Positions 1 through 10,699 of a stretch of DNA of 64,000 nt are shown here, in pieces. Where the stretch lies: assembly GCF_050624435.1 (NCBI RefSeq), contig NC_134539.1:123549525-123613524 (forward strand), read 5' to 3'. The notes under the pieces were generated by a model. That model was not told where the DNA came from and did not search any database. It worked only from the letters and a program-made list of their open reading frames with translations. Source of the DNA: Tenrec ecaudatus (lineage: Eukaryota > Chordata > Mammalia > Afrosoricida > Tenrecidae). The position numbers and the translations under genes are program-made. How positions within the stretch are numbered: position 1 is the stretch's first letter; each line of letters starts with the position of its first letter.

Positions 1-59
1 CCACAGCCTGAGGAACTGTATGAAAGGGCCGCAGGATTAGGAAGGTTGAGAACTCCTGC
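1..59. mobile_element. SPIN (hAT) non-autonomous transposon, terminal part
   Basis: The first 59 bases match the right-hand end of the complete SPIN copy at 57151-57638, including the terminal inverted repeat reading GGTTGAGAACTCCTG. The rest of the element lies left of the window. The terminal repeat has mutated bases, so it is probably not mobilisable. Confidence 0.8.
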
Positions 60-478
60 AATCGATTTTATTTTGTAGTCAGGCTGATACTTTGAACTGA
101 CCATCTGGTGTAACAGCTATAGTTTTAAAGTTGAGGGCAGGATACCCAATTTTAGCAAATCCTGAAGACGTTTTTCTATCTACAGTTTCAAAACAGAAAG
201 TACTAAGATCAGTCAGGAAGAGAACACCCCAGTCTTTCAAAAAAATCTGTTACTACCCTGTTCATCACACCCCCTCCACAGTTAAATGCCATGAAAGGAC
301 GCACAGCTTCTGCTCGCTTTCCATCTTCTCTTGAACGAACTCTTCACCGGAATTGTTTTTGTCGAGTTCACCAATGATTTACCCATCCAATGATAATTTG
401 CTTAAATTTCATTTTATTTAATCTACTGATTGTAATAGACACAATTGATCTTCCCTTCTACTTGACATATGCAAGTCA

Positions 479-481
<3 letters not shown>
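60..481. other. Unassigned sequence
   Basis: No repeat family, RNA gene or convincing coding frame recognised. A 67-codon open frame at 131-334 has no recognisable motif. Confidence 0.5.

Positions 482-541
<60 letters not shown>
482..541. repeat. (TC)n microsatellite
   Basis: About 60 uninterrupted bases of alternating C and T. It keeps frames open on both strands (Ser-Leu or Arg-Glu repeats), which are artefacts of the dinucleotide repeat. Confidence 0.98.
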
Positions 542-544
<3 letters not shown>

Positions 545-825
545 TTTTCCAGTGATAATTTTCTCAGCCTCCTTTGCTTGGTCCTGCTCTGGTTCCTGAT
601 GAGTTCCCCAGCATTCAGTCTCAGACCTTTTCTCTTCTCTGTCTGCACCTAAGCTCTAAATCATCCCATTTCTCAGCATCTCCTTAAATACCATCATTTC
701 CTTACGTTCCCCCTCGTCTCACAGTTTGTCTTACTGTAATTGCTTGCATGGTGCTGTGATACTGGAAGCGATGTCATGGGTGTTTCAAATGCTAGTAGGG
801 TCAAACATATCTCAGCAGAGCTTTC
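545..825. other. Unassigned sequence
   Basis: Nothing recognisable on either strand. Confidence 0.5.
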
Positions 826-1525
826 AGACTACTCACAAACTAGAACGAAGCCACTGCGGAATTAGCCACTGAAAACCTTATGAATAGCAACAAATGTGGT
901 CAACTATAGTGCAGGAAGATGAGCCCCTCCGGACGCACGGTGCTCAAAATACGATTGAGGAAGAGCTGCCTCTCCAAAGCACAGTTGATCTTAATGATGT
1001 GGATGGAATAAAGCTTTGAGGATCTTCATTTGCTGATGGGGCACAATTCAAAATGAATAATCTGTAGAATGTACAAGGTATGAATCTAGAAAAATTACAA
1101 GTAATCAAAAATGAAATGTAATTCATAAAGATCAATATCTTAGGCATTAGTAAGCTGATATCGATAATTCTGAATCAAACAGTCATTTGGTTTACTATGC
1201 TGGGATGCAGGGAAGGACAAATTCAAGAGGAATAGTATCGTATTTGTTGTCACAAAGAACAACTCAAGATCTATCTTGAAGTACAGTGCTGTCTGCAATA
1301 ATATTAATACATAATATCAGTACAGTTAAAGGAAGTACAGTCAATACAATCATCATTCAGATTTACACACCAACCACTAAGGCTAGTGAAATTAAAGAAC
1401 TCTACCAACTTTTTCATTATAAGATTGGTCAAACATGCAATCAAGATTCACTTATAATTACTGGTGATTGGAATGTGAAAGTTGGAAACAAAGAAGGAGG
1501 ATCGGTAGTTGGGAAATATGGCCTT
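826..1525 (+). mobile_element. RTE-clade LINE, 5' region and endonuclease domain (split copy, part 1)
   Basis: Matches the afrotherian RTE element in sense orientation. The frame around 1286-1537 holds part of the apurinic-like endonuclease domain, with the strand motif IQIYTPTTKA and the diagnostic GDWNVKVG. Upstream, the 5' leader is recognisable from about 826. The coding frame is broken by stops and shifts. The copy is interrupted at 1525 by an L1-type insertion and resumes at 4296, where the duplicated bases AAATAYGGCCTT are found again. Confidence 0.8.
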
Positions 1526-1900
1526 ATTATGTATTAACTCCCAAGTTACAGCGAATTTTAAGAAGCATAGATCCAGGAATGGCCTTGGATCTCCCTCCTA
1601 AACCTAGCTTCAACTTAAAAACAATCAGTTCTTACATCATGGCCCTGCTCGACACCCACCTTCATGAAATGATCTCTGAAGACAAGGGTGCTATAGAAAA
1701 GTATGGCAATGAAAGCAGATGTTACCTGGCTATCAATTGGAATCGTATCTGGAGTGTTAAAGGCTTGTATTCAGGTAAGTAGCAATCTAAACAAGGAGTG
1801 AGTCAACTAAGTCCACATGGAAGAAGCACACCATTACAATTACAAAGATGACAACTACAAAGTTCTAATATCATGAGGAGAAGAACATCAGACAATCATG
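1526..1900 (+). mobile_element. Older L1-type 3'UTR sequence, left part of insertion into RTE
   Basis: Lies just inside the 12-bp duplication of RTE sequence (1514-1525 and 4296-4307). It contains a diverged version of the unit GAAGACAA...TTAAAGGCTTG that recurs in the L1 3'UTR copies elsewhere in the window. It probably belongs with 3684-4295 to one older element later split by a younger L1. Confidence 0.5.
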
Positions 1901-3683
1901 AACACCCAATTTGTGGAGGGTGGACAGTGTGAGCCCCAAACCAAAATGATGGACAGTGTGAGCCCAAAACCCATCTGCAGAGTAGTCAGACTGAGCCCCT
2001 GGCAGATCCACCCTAGCCACATGCAGGCACCTCAAACAGGCTGGTCCCACCACCAGACACGGCGTCCCCTCACTGACCCATAGTGCTATGGGGGACAACA
2101 CTTGGAGACACAGTGCAGGTATTGTGCCCCTTCTGATTCCCCCACACTGGGCAAAACAGGAAGGGAATGCAACAGAGCAGCTAGGGAAGCAAAGCAATGA
2201 AATCCCCAAGGAATCCCAAAAACAGCCTTCAGGGCAGGGTTTGGCACCCTATCAGAGTCCATCGGAAAACATTCATAAAGGTCAACAGACAGACCTGGAA
2301 CTATTTATAGACTTTTGCTTTTGTTTTTTTTTCATGTCCATCTATACAAGATAGGCAGGACAAACAATCCCAAGGAGAATACAATGGAACCAACGGTTAT
2401 GGCGGGGGACATGGGAGATGGGGAGGTGGGGGAAAGGAAGGGGGTAGCCAAAAATCCAGGGACAAGGTTAACAACAAGAGATCTAAAATCGATGACGAGG
2501 AGGGTATAGAAAGTTTGGTGGGGCTTGATCAAGTACAATTAGCCCGAGAGGAATTATTGAAAGCCCAATGAGGGTCAAACATGATAGGGGGACAAGAGGA
2601 AAGAACTAGGAGGCAAAGGACATTTACAGAAGTCTAAATACAGACATGTACATATATAAATATATGTACATATACTGATAGGGACATAGATCTATATACA
2701 TATATTATACGTTAAGTATTAAGGCAGCAGATGGACATTGGGCCTCTACTCAAGTCCTCCCTCAATGCAAGAACTTTGTTCTAATAACCTGTGAGCTCAC
2801 CTTCCTGACACCATCACTGAAGACAACTGGGTGCAAAGCCAATGTGGTGAAGAAAGGTGATGGGCCTGGCTATCAAAAGATATAGTATCTGGGGTCTTAA
2901 AGGCTTGAAGGTAAACAAGAGGCCCTCTAGCAGGGAAGCAACAAAGCCCACATGGAAGAAGTACACCAGCCTGTGTGAGCATAATGTCTCCACAGGATCA
3001 GGGATCAGACATCAGAAGACCCAAACCAAACCATCAGAGCAATGTGAAAGGTGGGGTAGGGAGACAGAAGTGGAGACCCAAAGCCCATCTGTAGACAATT
3101 GGACATCACCTCACAGAAGGGTCACAGGAAAGGACAAGGCAGCAACGGTGTCGTATAGCATTGACGAAACATATAACATCCCTCTCGTTCTTTAATGCTT
3201 ACCCCCCACTACCATGACCCCAGTTCTACCTTACAAGCCCAGCTAGAACAGAGCACATACATTGGTACAGATAAGATCTCTCGACACACGGAATCCAGGA
3301 CAGATAAACTCCGCAGGAACAATGATGGAAGTAGCGATACCATGAGGGAAGGGGAATGTGGGGGGAAAAGGGAGAACCAATCACAATGATTGATGTTAAA
3401 CACCCCTATCCCAGGGTGATGAACAAGAGAAACATGGGTGAAGGGAGACAGCAGGGGAGACAGTAGACGGTATAAGATATGAAAATAATAATTTATTAAT
3501 AGTTTATCAAGGGCTCATGAGGGTAGGAGAGTGGGGGAGGAAAAAAGCGTGGAGCTGATACCAAGGGCTCAAGTAGAAAGAAAATCTTTTGAAAATGATG
3601 ATGGCAGCATATGTACAAATGTGCTTGACACAATGTATGCATGGATAGTTAGAAGAGCTGTCAGAGCACTGAATAACAAAAAA
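1901..3683 (+). mobile_element. L1 3'UTR copy (5'-truncated, sense)
   Basis: Collinear with the 3'UTR of the L1 at 48610-51290: the block around 2050-2300 matches 49580-49800, and later blocks follow in the same order to the tail at 3660-3683. It has the same internal unit (2815-3010), the same stretch ending in TTTATCAAGGGCTCATGAGG, and a decayed polyadenylation region AATAACAAAAAAAA. Open frames inside it, up to 112 codons, have no conserved motif and are not genes. Confidence 0.8.
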
Positions 3684-4295
3684 AAGGGGGGTTCTCGAAC
3701 AGTCTTACTATCAGCAGAGACCATTGGAATCTTAATTATGCTGGATCACACTCATTACTTGGCCAGTTGACCACCATGTAGACGCAACCTGAATTTGTTT
3801 TGGGTGCAAGTATCTCTACCTGATTCCATGACAGAAATTTCTTCCCTGACTTTTTGAAAGCTGATGGGGGTCTTTTCCTTCTTACGCCGTATTTGTATTT
3901 TGGTCTTTGTACTATTGTGGGTTTATCCTTACCACCTTGGTGTGACTTTGTTTGTTACTTTCTGTTGGGTCTCCCAGCTGTGAAGCACAGGAGGAGTGGA
4001 TGCAGAATGATAATAACTGACACAAGGGGGTACAGGGCATGCAGGGATGCGGGTAGGTAACAGGTAGGGAAGGGGATTTGGGGAGTAAATAGTGAAGGTG
4101 AGAGGGGGGAGGGAGGACTAGAGCGGATTGTGATTGGATCACTCATTTTTAAATGGATTTCACCATGAGGGTGCTGTAAAATTGATGTGGTAATGATTGT
4201 GAATTCTCCTCGATATGATTGAACAATTAAACTACTGAATTGTATAATATGTAAACTATGTGCCAATAAAACTCTTGGGTTTGGGGAAGGAAAGA
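3684..4295 (+). mobile_element. Older L1-type 3' end, right part of insertion into RTE
   Basis: Ends with a polyadenylation signal at about 4264 (CCAATAAAACTC) and a purine-rich tail directly before the right target duplication at 4296-4307. A retroelement 3' end different from the dominant L1 3'UTR; I infer an older L1 subfamily. Confidence 0.5.
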
Positions 4296-4605
4296 AAATA
4301 CGGCCTTGGTGATAGAAGCAAGACTGGAAATCACATGATAGAATTTTGCAAGACCAATGGCTTCTTCATTACAAATATCTTTTTCCATAAACAGTGACTA
4401 CACATGTGGACCTCGCCAGATGGAATATACAGAAATCAAATAGACTATATCTTTGGGAAAGATGAAGCAGAAGTTCAATATTATCAGCCAACATAAGGCC
4501 AGGGGCTGATTGGGGAACAGACCATCAGCTGTTCCTATGTAAGTTCAGGTTGAAGCTGAAAATTTTATAACACGTCTACATGAGTCAAAATACCACCTCG
4601 AGCAT
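4296..4605 (+). mobile_element. RTE-clade LINE (split copy, part 2)
   Basis: Continues the RTE of 826-1525 after the L1 insertion. It encodes the end of the endonuclease domain in broken frames (RTE-like 'wtSPDG/qIDYI' region near 4410-4455) and stops near 4605, where an antisense RTE 3' fragment is inserted. Confidence 0.75.
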
Positions 4606-5124
4606 GGTGTTATTAGGTGCTGTCAAATCAGTTCTAACTCATAATGACCGTAGGTACAACAGAAAGGAATGCCGCCAGGTCCTGTGCCATCCTCCCTCGC
4701 AATGGTTCTTCTGTTTAGACCCATTGTTGCAGTGACTCCGTCAATCCATCTAGTCGAGGGCCTGTCACTTTTTCACTGCCCCTCTATTTTACCAAGCATG
4801 ACGTCCTTTTCCAGGGACTAATCACTCCTAAAAACATGTCCAAAGCTCATGAGACGAAGTCTCACCATTCTTACTTCCAAAGAGAATTCTGGTTGTACTT
4901 CTTCCATGATAGATTTGTTTGTTTTTTTTCCCCATGGTACTGTCAGTATTATTTCCCAGCACCATATTCAAATGCATAGATCCTTCTTCAGTCTTCCTTA
5001 GTCAATGTCCAACTTTCACTGCATATGAGGCAACTGAAAATATGGTCAGGTGCACCTTAGACCTCAGAGTAACAACCTTGCTTTTCAACATTTTTAAAAG
5101 GTCAACTGCAGCAGATATACCCTG
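4606..5124 (-). mobile_element. RTE 3' end, inserted antisense into the split RTE copy
   Basis: Begins on the plus strand with the complement of the RTE 3' terminus (TGTTATTAGGTGCTGTCAAA) and runs about 520 bp into the element. The interrupted RTE resumes at 5125 with an overlapping copy of the same few bases (ACCTCGAG / ACCCTGAG), consistent with a short decayed target duplication. Confidence 0.75.
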
Positions 5125-5670
5125 AGTAAATCCTACCTGAATGTAGAGAACATCTCAAGAACAGATTTGAGGCACTGAGCACTAATGTCAGAAACACCGG
5201 CGAGCCATGGGATGATGACAAGAGCATCACACATGAATAAAGCAGAAGGTCATTCAAAAAGAAAGGAAAGGTTGATGTGAATATCAGAAGAGACTCTGAC
5301 TTGCACTTGAAAGTAGAGCGGCTAAAGCAAATGGAAGAAATTATTGAGTTGAAGAGAAATTTTCAATGGGCAGCTCAAGAAGACAAAGTCAAATATTATA
5401 ATAAAATGTGGAAAGACTTAGAGGCATAAAACCGAAAAGGAGGAACACACTTAAAAATCTATATGTTTTTAATCTTAAACTGAAGGAACTCAAGAAAAAA
5501 ATCTAAGCCTTGGGGTTAATACTGACGGATTCTATGGGAAAATATTGAATTATGCAGAAAGCATCAAAAGAGGATGGAAAGAATGCAGAGAGACTGTAAC
5601 AAAAGGAACTAGTCATTCAGACTTTTCAGGAGACAGCATACCAGCAAAAACATGGTAGTGAAACTTCATA
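5125..5670 (+). mobile_element. RTE-clade LINE (split copy, part 3, linker region)
   Basis: Sense RTE sequence between endonuclease and reverse transcriptase, matching the antisense counterpart at about 13700-14100. Multiple stops and shifts. It ends near 5670 before the reverse transcriptase domain. Confidence 0.75.
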
Positions 5671-6092
5671 TATTGGGAAACGTTATATTAAAAAAACAAA
5701 CAAACCAAACAGCAAAACCTTTTTAAAGAAAGAAAGACCAACCACAACATTAAAATAAACCAGAGGAAAACACTCCTGTTGAGAAAAAAAGCAAAAAATA
5801 TTGAAAACTAGAACAAATCCAAAATGGTTCAGGAGGGAGCTCAAATAACCAGGTGCCACCTTATGACCTAATTCCATCTGCTATAATCAAATTTACTATA
5901 GCATCTGTCTGATAGCAAGGTCATTCATGTCCCTTGACAGTGGTGAGAGGAGATCCACCAGAGGCCTAATTTACGTAGGGATCCTACAGATAAATTCATA
6001 GCCTTCTACAAATTTGGTGTTCATGGCTTAAGCTCAGAAACCTTTCTGTCCTTCATATTTGGATTTTGTTATTTATCATTCTTGGGTCAGAC
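5671..6092. other. Unassigned, A-rich then mixed
   Basis: An A-rich stretch (5690-5830) followed by sequence I cannot assign. No coding signal. Confidence 0.4.
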
Positions 6093-6570
6093 AGACTGGT
6101 GTGCTTCTTCCACCAGTTGTGTTAGTAGTATTTTTGTAGGGAGCATATTAATACATAATATTAATAAAGACAAACTTATTCAATTTTGAAAGAAAAATAT
6201 GACTTTAAACTGATATGAAAATTTTCTCACCTCAATTCCATAGTGAATCAAAATTAAAATTATAACCTAATACTAAAAATCTGCAGGTAGCTTTTCTCTA
6301 TGGTTCTGACTCAGACAAGATTGCAACCCACCTGTTAGCCAGAACTATTTTGTCTCACTTAAATGGCTGCTTGCTTGAAGACGCACCTTAAAGGCTCCAA
6401 ACACTACTCAATGATAGCCGGGCATCATCCGCTTTCTTCACCACATTTTGCTGTAGCATCCATATCTAAAGTGATTTCTTCAGGAGGGTGAGCACTGAGC
6501 AGGGCCATGTCATAAGAACTAAATGTTCTTGGATTGGGGCTAGAATTAAATGGGAGTCCCAAACCCATTC
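6093..6570 (-). mobile_element. L1 3'UTR fragment (antisense) interrupted by a duplicated segment
   Basis: Bases 6098-6118 match the L1 3'UTR (CAGACTGGTGTGCTTCTTCC) and 6355-6570 match the adjoining part, with GATAGCCGGGCATCATC and the CTTTCTTCACCACAT block. The two pieces are neighbours in the L1 but are separated here by the 224-bp segment 6124-6347. Confidence 0.65.
6124..6347 (-). repeat. Inverted duplicated segment, left arm
   Basis: The reverse complement of this segment aligns along its whole length with 9847-10064, mostly identical by eye with small indels. Shared landmarks are TTTTTAGTATTAGGTTATAA and TTTCATATCAGTTTAAAGTC. It sits inside an L1 3'UTR fragment. Its right-hand 35 bases correspond to the end of an MLT1-like LTR present beside the other arm. 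Confidence 0.8.
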
Positions 6571-6892
6571 ACTTGTCTTTCAATTATGTATGTCTATGGT
6601 TTACTCATTATCATTTTAAACATTATCAATTATTTCCCTGGGGTATAAGCTAATTCTATTGATAGACATAAAGCTCAGAAGTCAGGAGGGGATAGGAAAT
6701 GACGCTACCCTGTAGGGATTGCAATCAATCTCATAAAACAAAATGTATATGAATTATTGAATAGAAAACCAATTAGCTCCTTAAACTTTTACACAAATCA
6801 ATAAAAAGTTAAAAGAGAAAAAAGAGGAAGTTGTTCTAGGCTGGTAATACCCCTAGGGTGTCCAAGCAAACTGAAATTCTCAATCTCAAACC
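6571..6892 (+). repeat. Unassigned with probable retroelement 3' end (6680-6815)
   Basis: The segment ACAAAATGTATATGAATTAT and its AATAAAAAG-type tail resemble a segment at 28010-28140 (ACAAAATGGGTATGAATTGT). Two dispersed copies ending in an A-rich tail suggest a retroelement 3' end. Family not identified. Confidence 0.35.
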
Positions 6893-6985
6893 TCAAACTA
6901 ACTGCCATTGAATTGATTCTGTCTCATAATGACTCTTTAGGTTGGAGTAAAATCGCCCCTGTGAGTCTCTTCCACATTAGAGTCT
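6893..6985 (-). mobile_element. AfroSINE/RTE tail fragment
   Basis: The plus strand reads CTGCCATTGAATTGATTCTG then TCATAATGACTC, the complement of the shared RTE/AfroSINE tail (tcattatgag..gaat..act). Confidence 0.6.
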
Positions 6986-7297
6986 GACACCACACAGAAG
7001 ACTATACCTACTGCTACCATGACCTCACACAAACACCTTTCCCCATCAGACCACTCTCCACATAGATGCTTTCTTTGCTTGCCTCGCTTCACCTGGGCCG
7101 TTTCCCAGGCAGAAACTCCGACACCCAATTGCACCTTTGCATGGATGCTCTTCTCGCTTCACTTGGGCTCCAACGTCGTATCGGACCAGGTTTCAGCCCA
7201 ACCCCAGACCACAGCACCTTCATCTGGGCCATCACTTCACCCATCCCCATAGGAATAGAAAACTCATTTGGTTTCACCTGATGTTCTTCCCACCCCC
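6986..7297. other. Unassigned, locally GC-richer, with poly-C
   Basis: Several overlapping short open frames in the 7000-7280 stretch but no recognisable protein motif. A run of C ends it near 7303. I could not tie it to a known gene or repeat. Confidence 0.4.
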
Positions 7298-8150
7298 CCC
7301 CCCATAATTTTGTTGGGGGCTCATATAACTCTTATCACAATCCATCCATTGTGTCAAGTACATTTGTTGCCATCATCATTCTCAAAACATTTGCTTTCTG
7401 CTTGAGTCCTTGGTATCAGCTCCTCATTTTTCCCCTCCCTCTCCGCCCCCACCCTCATAAACCCTTGATAATTTATAAACTCTTATTATTTTGTTATATC
7501 TTACACTGTGCGACATCTCCCTTCACCCAACTTTCTGTTATCCATTCCCCAGGGAGGAGGTTATATCTAGATCCTTGTAAACACTTCCCCTTTTCAACCC
7601 CACCCTCCCTCCACCCTACCAGTATTGCCACTCTCAGCATTGGTCCTGAAGGGATCATCTGTCCTGAATTCCCTGTGTTTCCAGTTCCTATCTGTACCAG
7701 TGTACATCCTCTGGTCTAGCCAGATTTATAAGGTAGAATTGAGATCATGATAGTGGCGGGGTGGGGTGTGTGTTTGAGGTGGGGGAGGGAGGAAGCATTT
7801 AGGAACTAGAGGAAAGTTGTATGTTTCATCATCGCTGCACCCTGATTGGCTCGTCTCCTCCCCACGACCCTTCCATAAAAGGATGTCCAGTTGCCTACAG
7901 ATGGGCTTTGGATCCCCTCTCTGCACTCCCCCTCATTCACAATTATATGATTCTTTGTTCTTTGATGCCTGCTACCTCATCCCTGCGGCCTCTCATGATC
8001 ACATAGGATGGTATGTTTCTTCCATGTGGGCTTGGTTGCTTCTGAGCTAGATGTTGGCTTGTTTACCTTCAAGCCTTTAAGACTCAGATGCTATATCATT
8101 GGATAGCCAGGCACCATCAGTTTTCTTCACCACATTTGCTTATGCACCCA
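7298..8150 (-). mobile_element. L1 3'UTR copy (5'-truncated, antisense)
   Basis: Starts on the plus strand with the complement of the L1 terminus (ATTTTGTTGGGGGCTCATAT) and runs through the whole distal 3'UTR order: CAAGTACATTTG, GGTATCAGCTCCTCATTTT, AACCCTTGATAATTTATAAA, and the TTCTTCACCACATTTGCTTA block near 8120. Reading frames within it are spurious. Confidence 0.9.
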
Positions 8151-8282
8151 TTGGGAATCACCCAATGATCTTTCATGAGGACGAAAGAAAATGAGTAGAA
8201 GAGGAGTTTGAAGCTGTTATTGTAACAAATAAACTTTAAAAAGTTAATCCAACGGATATTGTATTAATAACTACACCTCACA

Positions 8283-8490
8283 GGGCATGATAGATAATAA
8301 GCTGTATGTTGGCGTTCAGATGCTAGCTAAAAGGGTGGCAGTAGGAACCCCTTCAGCAGTTCCAGGGGAGAAATCTATTGGTAATCTATTCCCATAAAGA
8401 TGACAGTCCAAAAATCCCTGAAGGCAGTTCTACTCTGTCACTTGGGGTTGTTAGGATCAAAACCGGCTCAATGCCATTCAACAATAATAA
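8283..8490 (+). mobile_element. AfroSINE (diverged)
   Basis: Shares the SINE layout: a decayed tRNA-like head, 'ggagaaa...cccataaagatgacagtc', then GGCAGTTCTACTCTGTC and a tail with CAATGCCATTCAACAATAA resembling the RTE end. Confidence 0.65.
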
Positions 8491-8849
8491 TACATTCCCT
8501 TTCAGTAACACTCATAAGGGAGGAGAAAGTCTCACAGAGGTAACTTGGCAGGAATGAAAGAATAGGGTTTTAATTGTAGCAAGTGTGGCTCACTTTTTAA
8601 AAACATTATTTGGAAATAATTTCAAACTTATAATGAAGTTGCAAGATAGCATCAAAAAACCCTCGTATGTATTCTTGACATACATGATATATGATATATT
8701 CTTCACTTATACAACACAGGCTAAGTAAAAAGTATTCCACATGTATCACAAACAAAGCATGCAGTCACGTTCTCTCAGTAACACACTTGTCTTAATCTCA
8801 CTAGGGTGCCTTCAACAAAAGGTCTTGTCGAAACAGTGGCTTCTAAGGG
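8491..8849. other. Mostly unassigned; possible old L1 fragment
   Basis: 8600-8700 resembles an old mammalian L1 3'UTR segment (GGAAATAATTTCAAACTTAT). The rest is unassigned. Confidence 0.35.
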
Positions 8850-9385
8850 GCTCTGCTGGGCCAATTAAATTCCAGACAGAGCGGTCATCTCAGAGAGTTA
8901 TGACAACTGTTCTTTGAATCCCAAAGGAACAATCCTGCTATATATTCTTGAAGGACAAGGGCAATCATGAAGTCTTATTATGAAAGAGTATTAAGAAAAT
9001 GGAAAATTGCATTGGTGAGAAAAAGGCTAAGATTATTGCACCAAGGAATTTCTTTCTATCACTACAATGCACCTGTTCATTTCCCTCAGGGGTAGCAAGG
9101 GCTATCCTAAGATAATTTTGTTGGGAAATGTTACTCCATCCACCCCACAACCCTGATCTTGTCTCTTTAGACTTCTTTATGTTCCCAAAACTTAATCTTG
9201 AAAAGGAACGTGGTCAGAGTCCCTAGAAGATGCCAAAATCACTGTTTTTGTATCGTGCAAATCAGAGAGCATAAAACTCATCAAGGGGTGGTTGGAGAGC
9301 TGGAAACACCACCTTCAGAAGCATATAGACCTAGATGGAGGATATGTCAAGAAATTTTGTAGCAACATTTTGTCTTGGTCTCATT
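8850..9385 (+). pseudogene. Mariner (Tc1/mariner) transposase relic, C-terminal half
   Basis: Broken frames on the plus strand spell mariner transposase landmarks in order. A YYERVLRKWK-like helix lies near 8975-9010. Then comes the second catalytic motif as HYNAPVH near 9058-9078, followed by LLHPPHNPDLVSLDFFMFPK near 9125-9190, which holds the third catalytic aspartate region. Last is a C-terminal WKHHLQKHIDLDGGYVKK near 9300-9350. The canonical HxDN aspartate is a tyrosine here, and frameshifts separate the motifs, so the enzyme is dead. The N-terminal DNA-binding half and inverted repeats were not found. It is more diverged than the mariner at 12265-13576. Confidence 0.6.
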
Positions 9386-9499
9386 TTCAATTTTGTCAAT
9401 TGGTCCGCAAATGCCCCTCAGAGTATTGTTTGCCCTACACTTCGGAAACTCGTGCAAGATTACTTATTACATTTAGTTGTTATGGTAGCCAGTTTCCAA
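9386..9499. other. Unassigned spacer
   Basis: Short stretch between the mariner relic and the LTR; nothing recognised. Confidence 0.4.
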
Positions 9500-9905
9500 G
9501 ATGACCCTCCAAAGACCCAGCCTTCTGATGTTCACACCGCGATGAACTTGGCTCCCATATGGCATTGAGGTCGGTCTGTGTGACTGATACCATGTGGCAG
9601 AAGTCATGGTCTGCCACTTCCAAGATTAGGCTATAAGAGACAGAAACTTCGGTCCTGGGGACGCTTGCTCTCCTTTTCTCTGGATCACTTTCTCTGAGGG
9701 AAGCAAAGTGCCATGTTGTAAGCAACCTGCTAGAGAGGCCCGTGTGATGAGAAACGGAAATCTCCAGCCAACTGTGGCTTTCTGAAAACCTTGAGACCGA
9801 TCCTGGAAGTACATTCTTCAGCCCCAGTAAAGCCTTGAAGTAAACATAGTTCTGGCTAACAGAACTTGTCTGAGGCAGAACCATAGAGAAAAACCACCTC
9901 CGGAT
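9500..9905 (+). mobile_element. MLT1-type (ERVL-MaLR) LTR
   Basis: Shows the MLT1 LTR order: GTGGCAGAAGTCATGGTCTG, CACTTCCAAGATTAGG.CTATAAGA, TGGATCACTTTCTCTGAGGG, GCCATGTTGTAAGC, AGAGAGGCCCGTGTGATGAG, CTTCAGCCCCAGTAAAGCCT and CTGAGGCAGAACCA. The 3' terminus past that point is replaced by the sequence of the duplicated segment. Ancient, heavily mutated. Confidence 0.7.
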
Positions 9906-10064
9906 TTTTAGTATTAGGTTATAATTTTAATTTCAATTCAATGTGGAATTGAGGAGAGAAAGTTTTCATATCAGTTTAAAGTCATCTTTTTCTTTCAAGA
10001 TTGAGTAAGTTTATTTTCTTTTATTAGTATCATATATCAATATGCTCACTACAAAAATAATAGT
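9847..10064 (+). repeat. Inverted duplicated segment, right arm
   Basis: Counterpart of 6124-6347 in opposite orientation. Its first ~45 bases are the end of the MLT1-like LTR; the remaining ~170 bases are not recognisable repeat. The match stops near 10064. Confidence 0.8.
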
Positions 10065-10177
10065 AAATCAACTCTGTGTTGATATTCCATACAAAATGGT
10101 AAAATGCATACATGCACAATGTTAAATGAGGGAATAAACATTTTAAAATCATTGTTTAAAAAGCCATTCATTCACTC

Positions 10178-10362
10178 GATCCGTCCCTGGATGCACAGAA
10201 GGGTAAGTGGTCAAATGCTGACAGGAAGTCGGTGGTTCAAACTCCCTCAGGAGGGCCTTGGAAGAAAGGCCTTCCAAAAGGTCATAGCTCGAAAATTCTA
10301 TGACATGCAATACATGACGTTGCCATGAGCCGAACTTGACTCGATGGCATTGAGTTTGTTTG
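10178..10362 (+). mobile_element. AfroSINE
   Basis: Head 'aagtggtcaaatgctgacaggaagtcggtggttcaaactccc' has a B-box-like GGTTCAAACTCCC. The body 'aaaggtcatagctcgaaaattctatga' leads to a tail GACTCGATGGCATTGAGTTT matching the RTE-like SINE end. Confidence 0.75.
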
Positions 10363-10699
10363 CTTGGTTCATTAATTCCAGTACTGAAATCCTTAGGAAA
10401 ATAGGTTTTTCAGCTGCTGAAGGTTTAAAATACTTCCTACTCGTAACTGATTTTTGTTATATGACATTTGCCTGTACCCGGTGGTTAAAAGTTATTCTGA
10501 AAATAAGCAGCCAAACATAGGAGAAAAAAATGAGAATGAATTCATGAAACAAAAATAACAAACTACTGCAGTAGGGTATTGAATAAATAAACTTGGAAGC
10601 TGGGAGCAGATGGTTGAAAAGTGGGATATATGAATTAGTAATTTTGGAGGTAGCATAATTTTTGATAAAGGCAAGTTCATTTTTGGTAGAAGTAATATT
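10363..10699. other. Unassigned
   Basis: AT-rich sequence without recognisable repeat or coding motif. Confidence 0.4.

Noticed and set aside
390..648. Ser-Leu and Arg-Glu repeat proteins on both strands
   Set aside because: They are translations of the (TC)n microsatellite at 482-541 with no independent coding support.
1871..2209. 112-codon minus frame, possible secreted protein
   Set aside because: It lies in L1 3'UTR sequence shared with other copies in which the frame is not kept.
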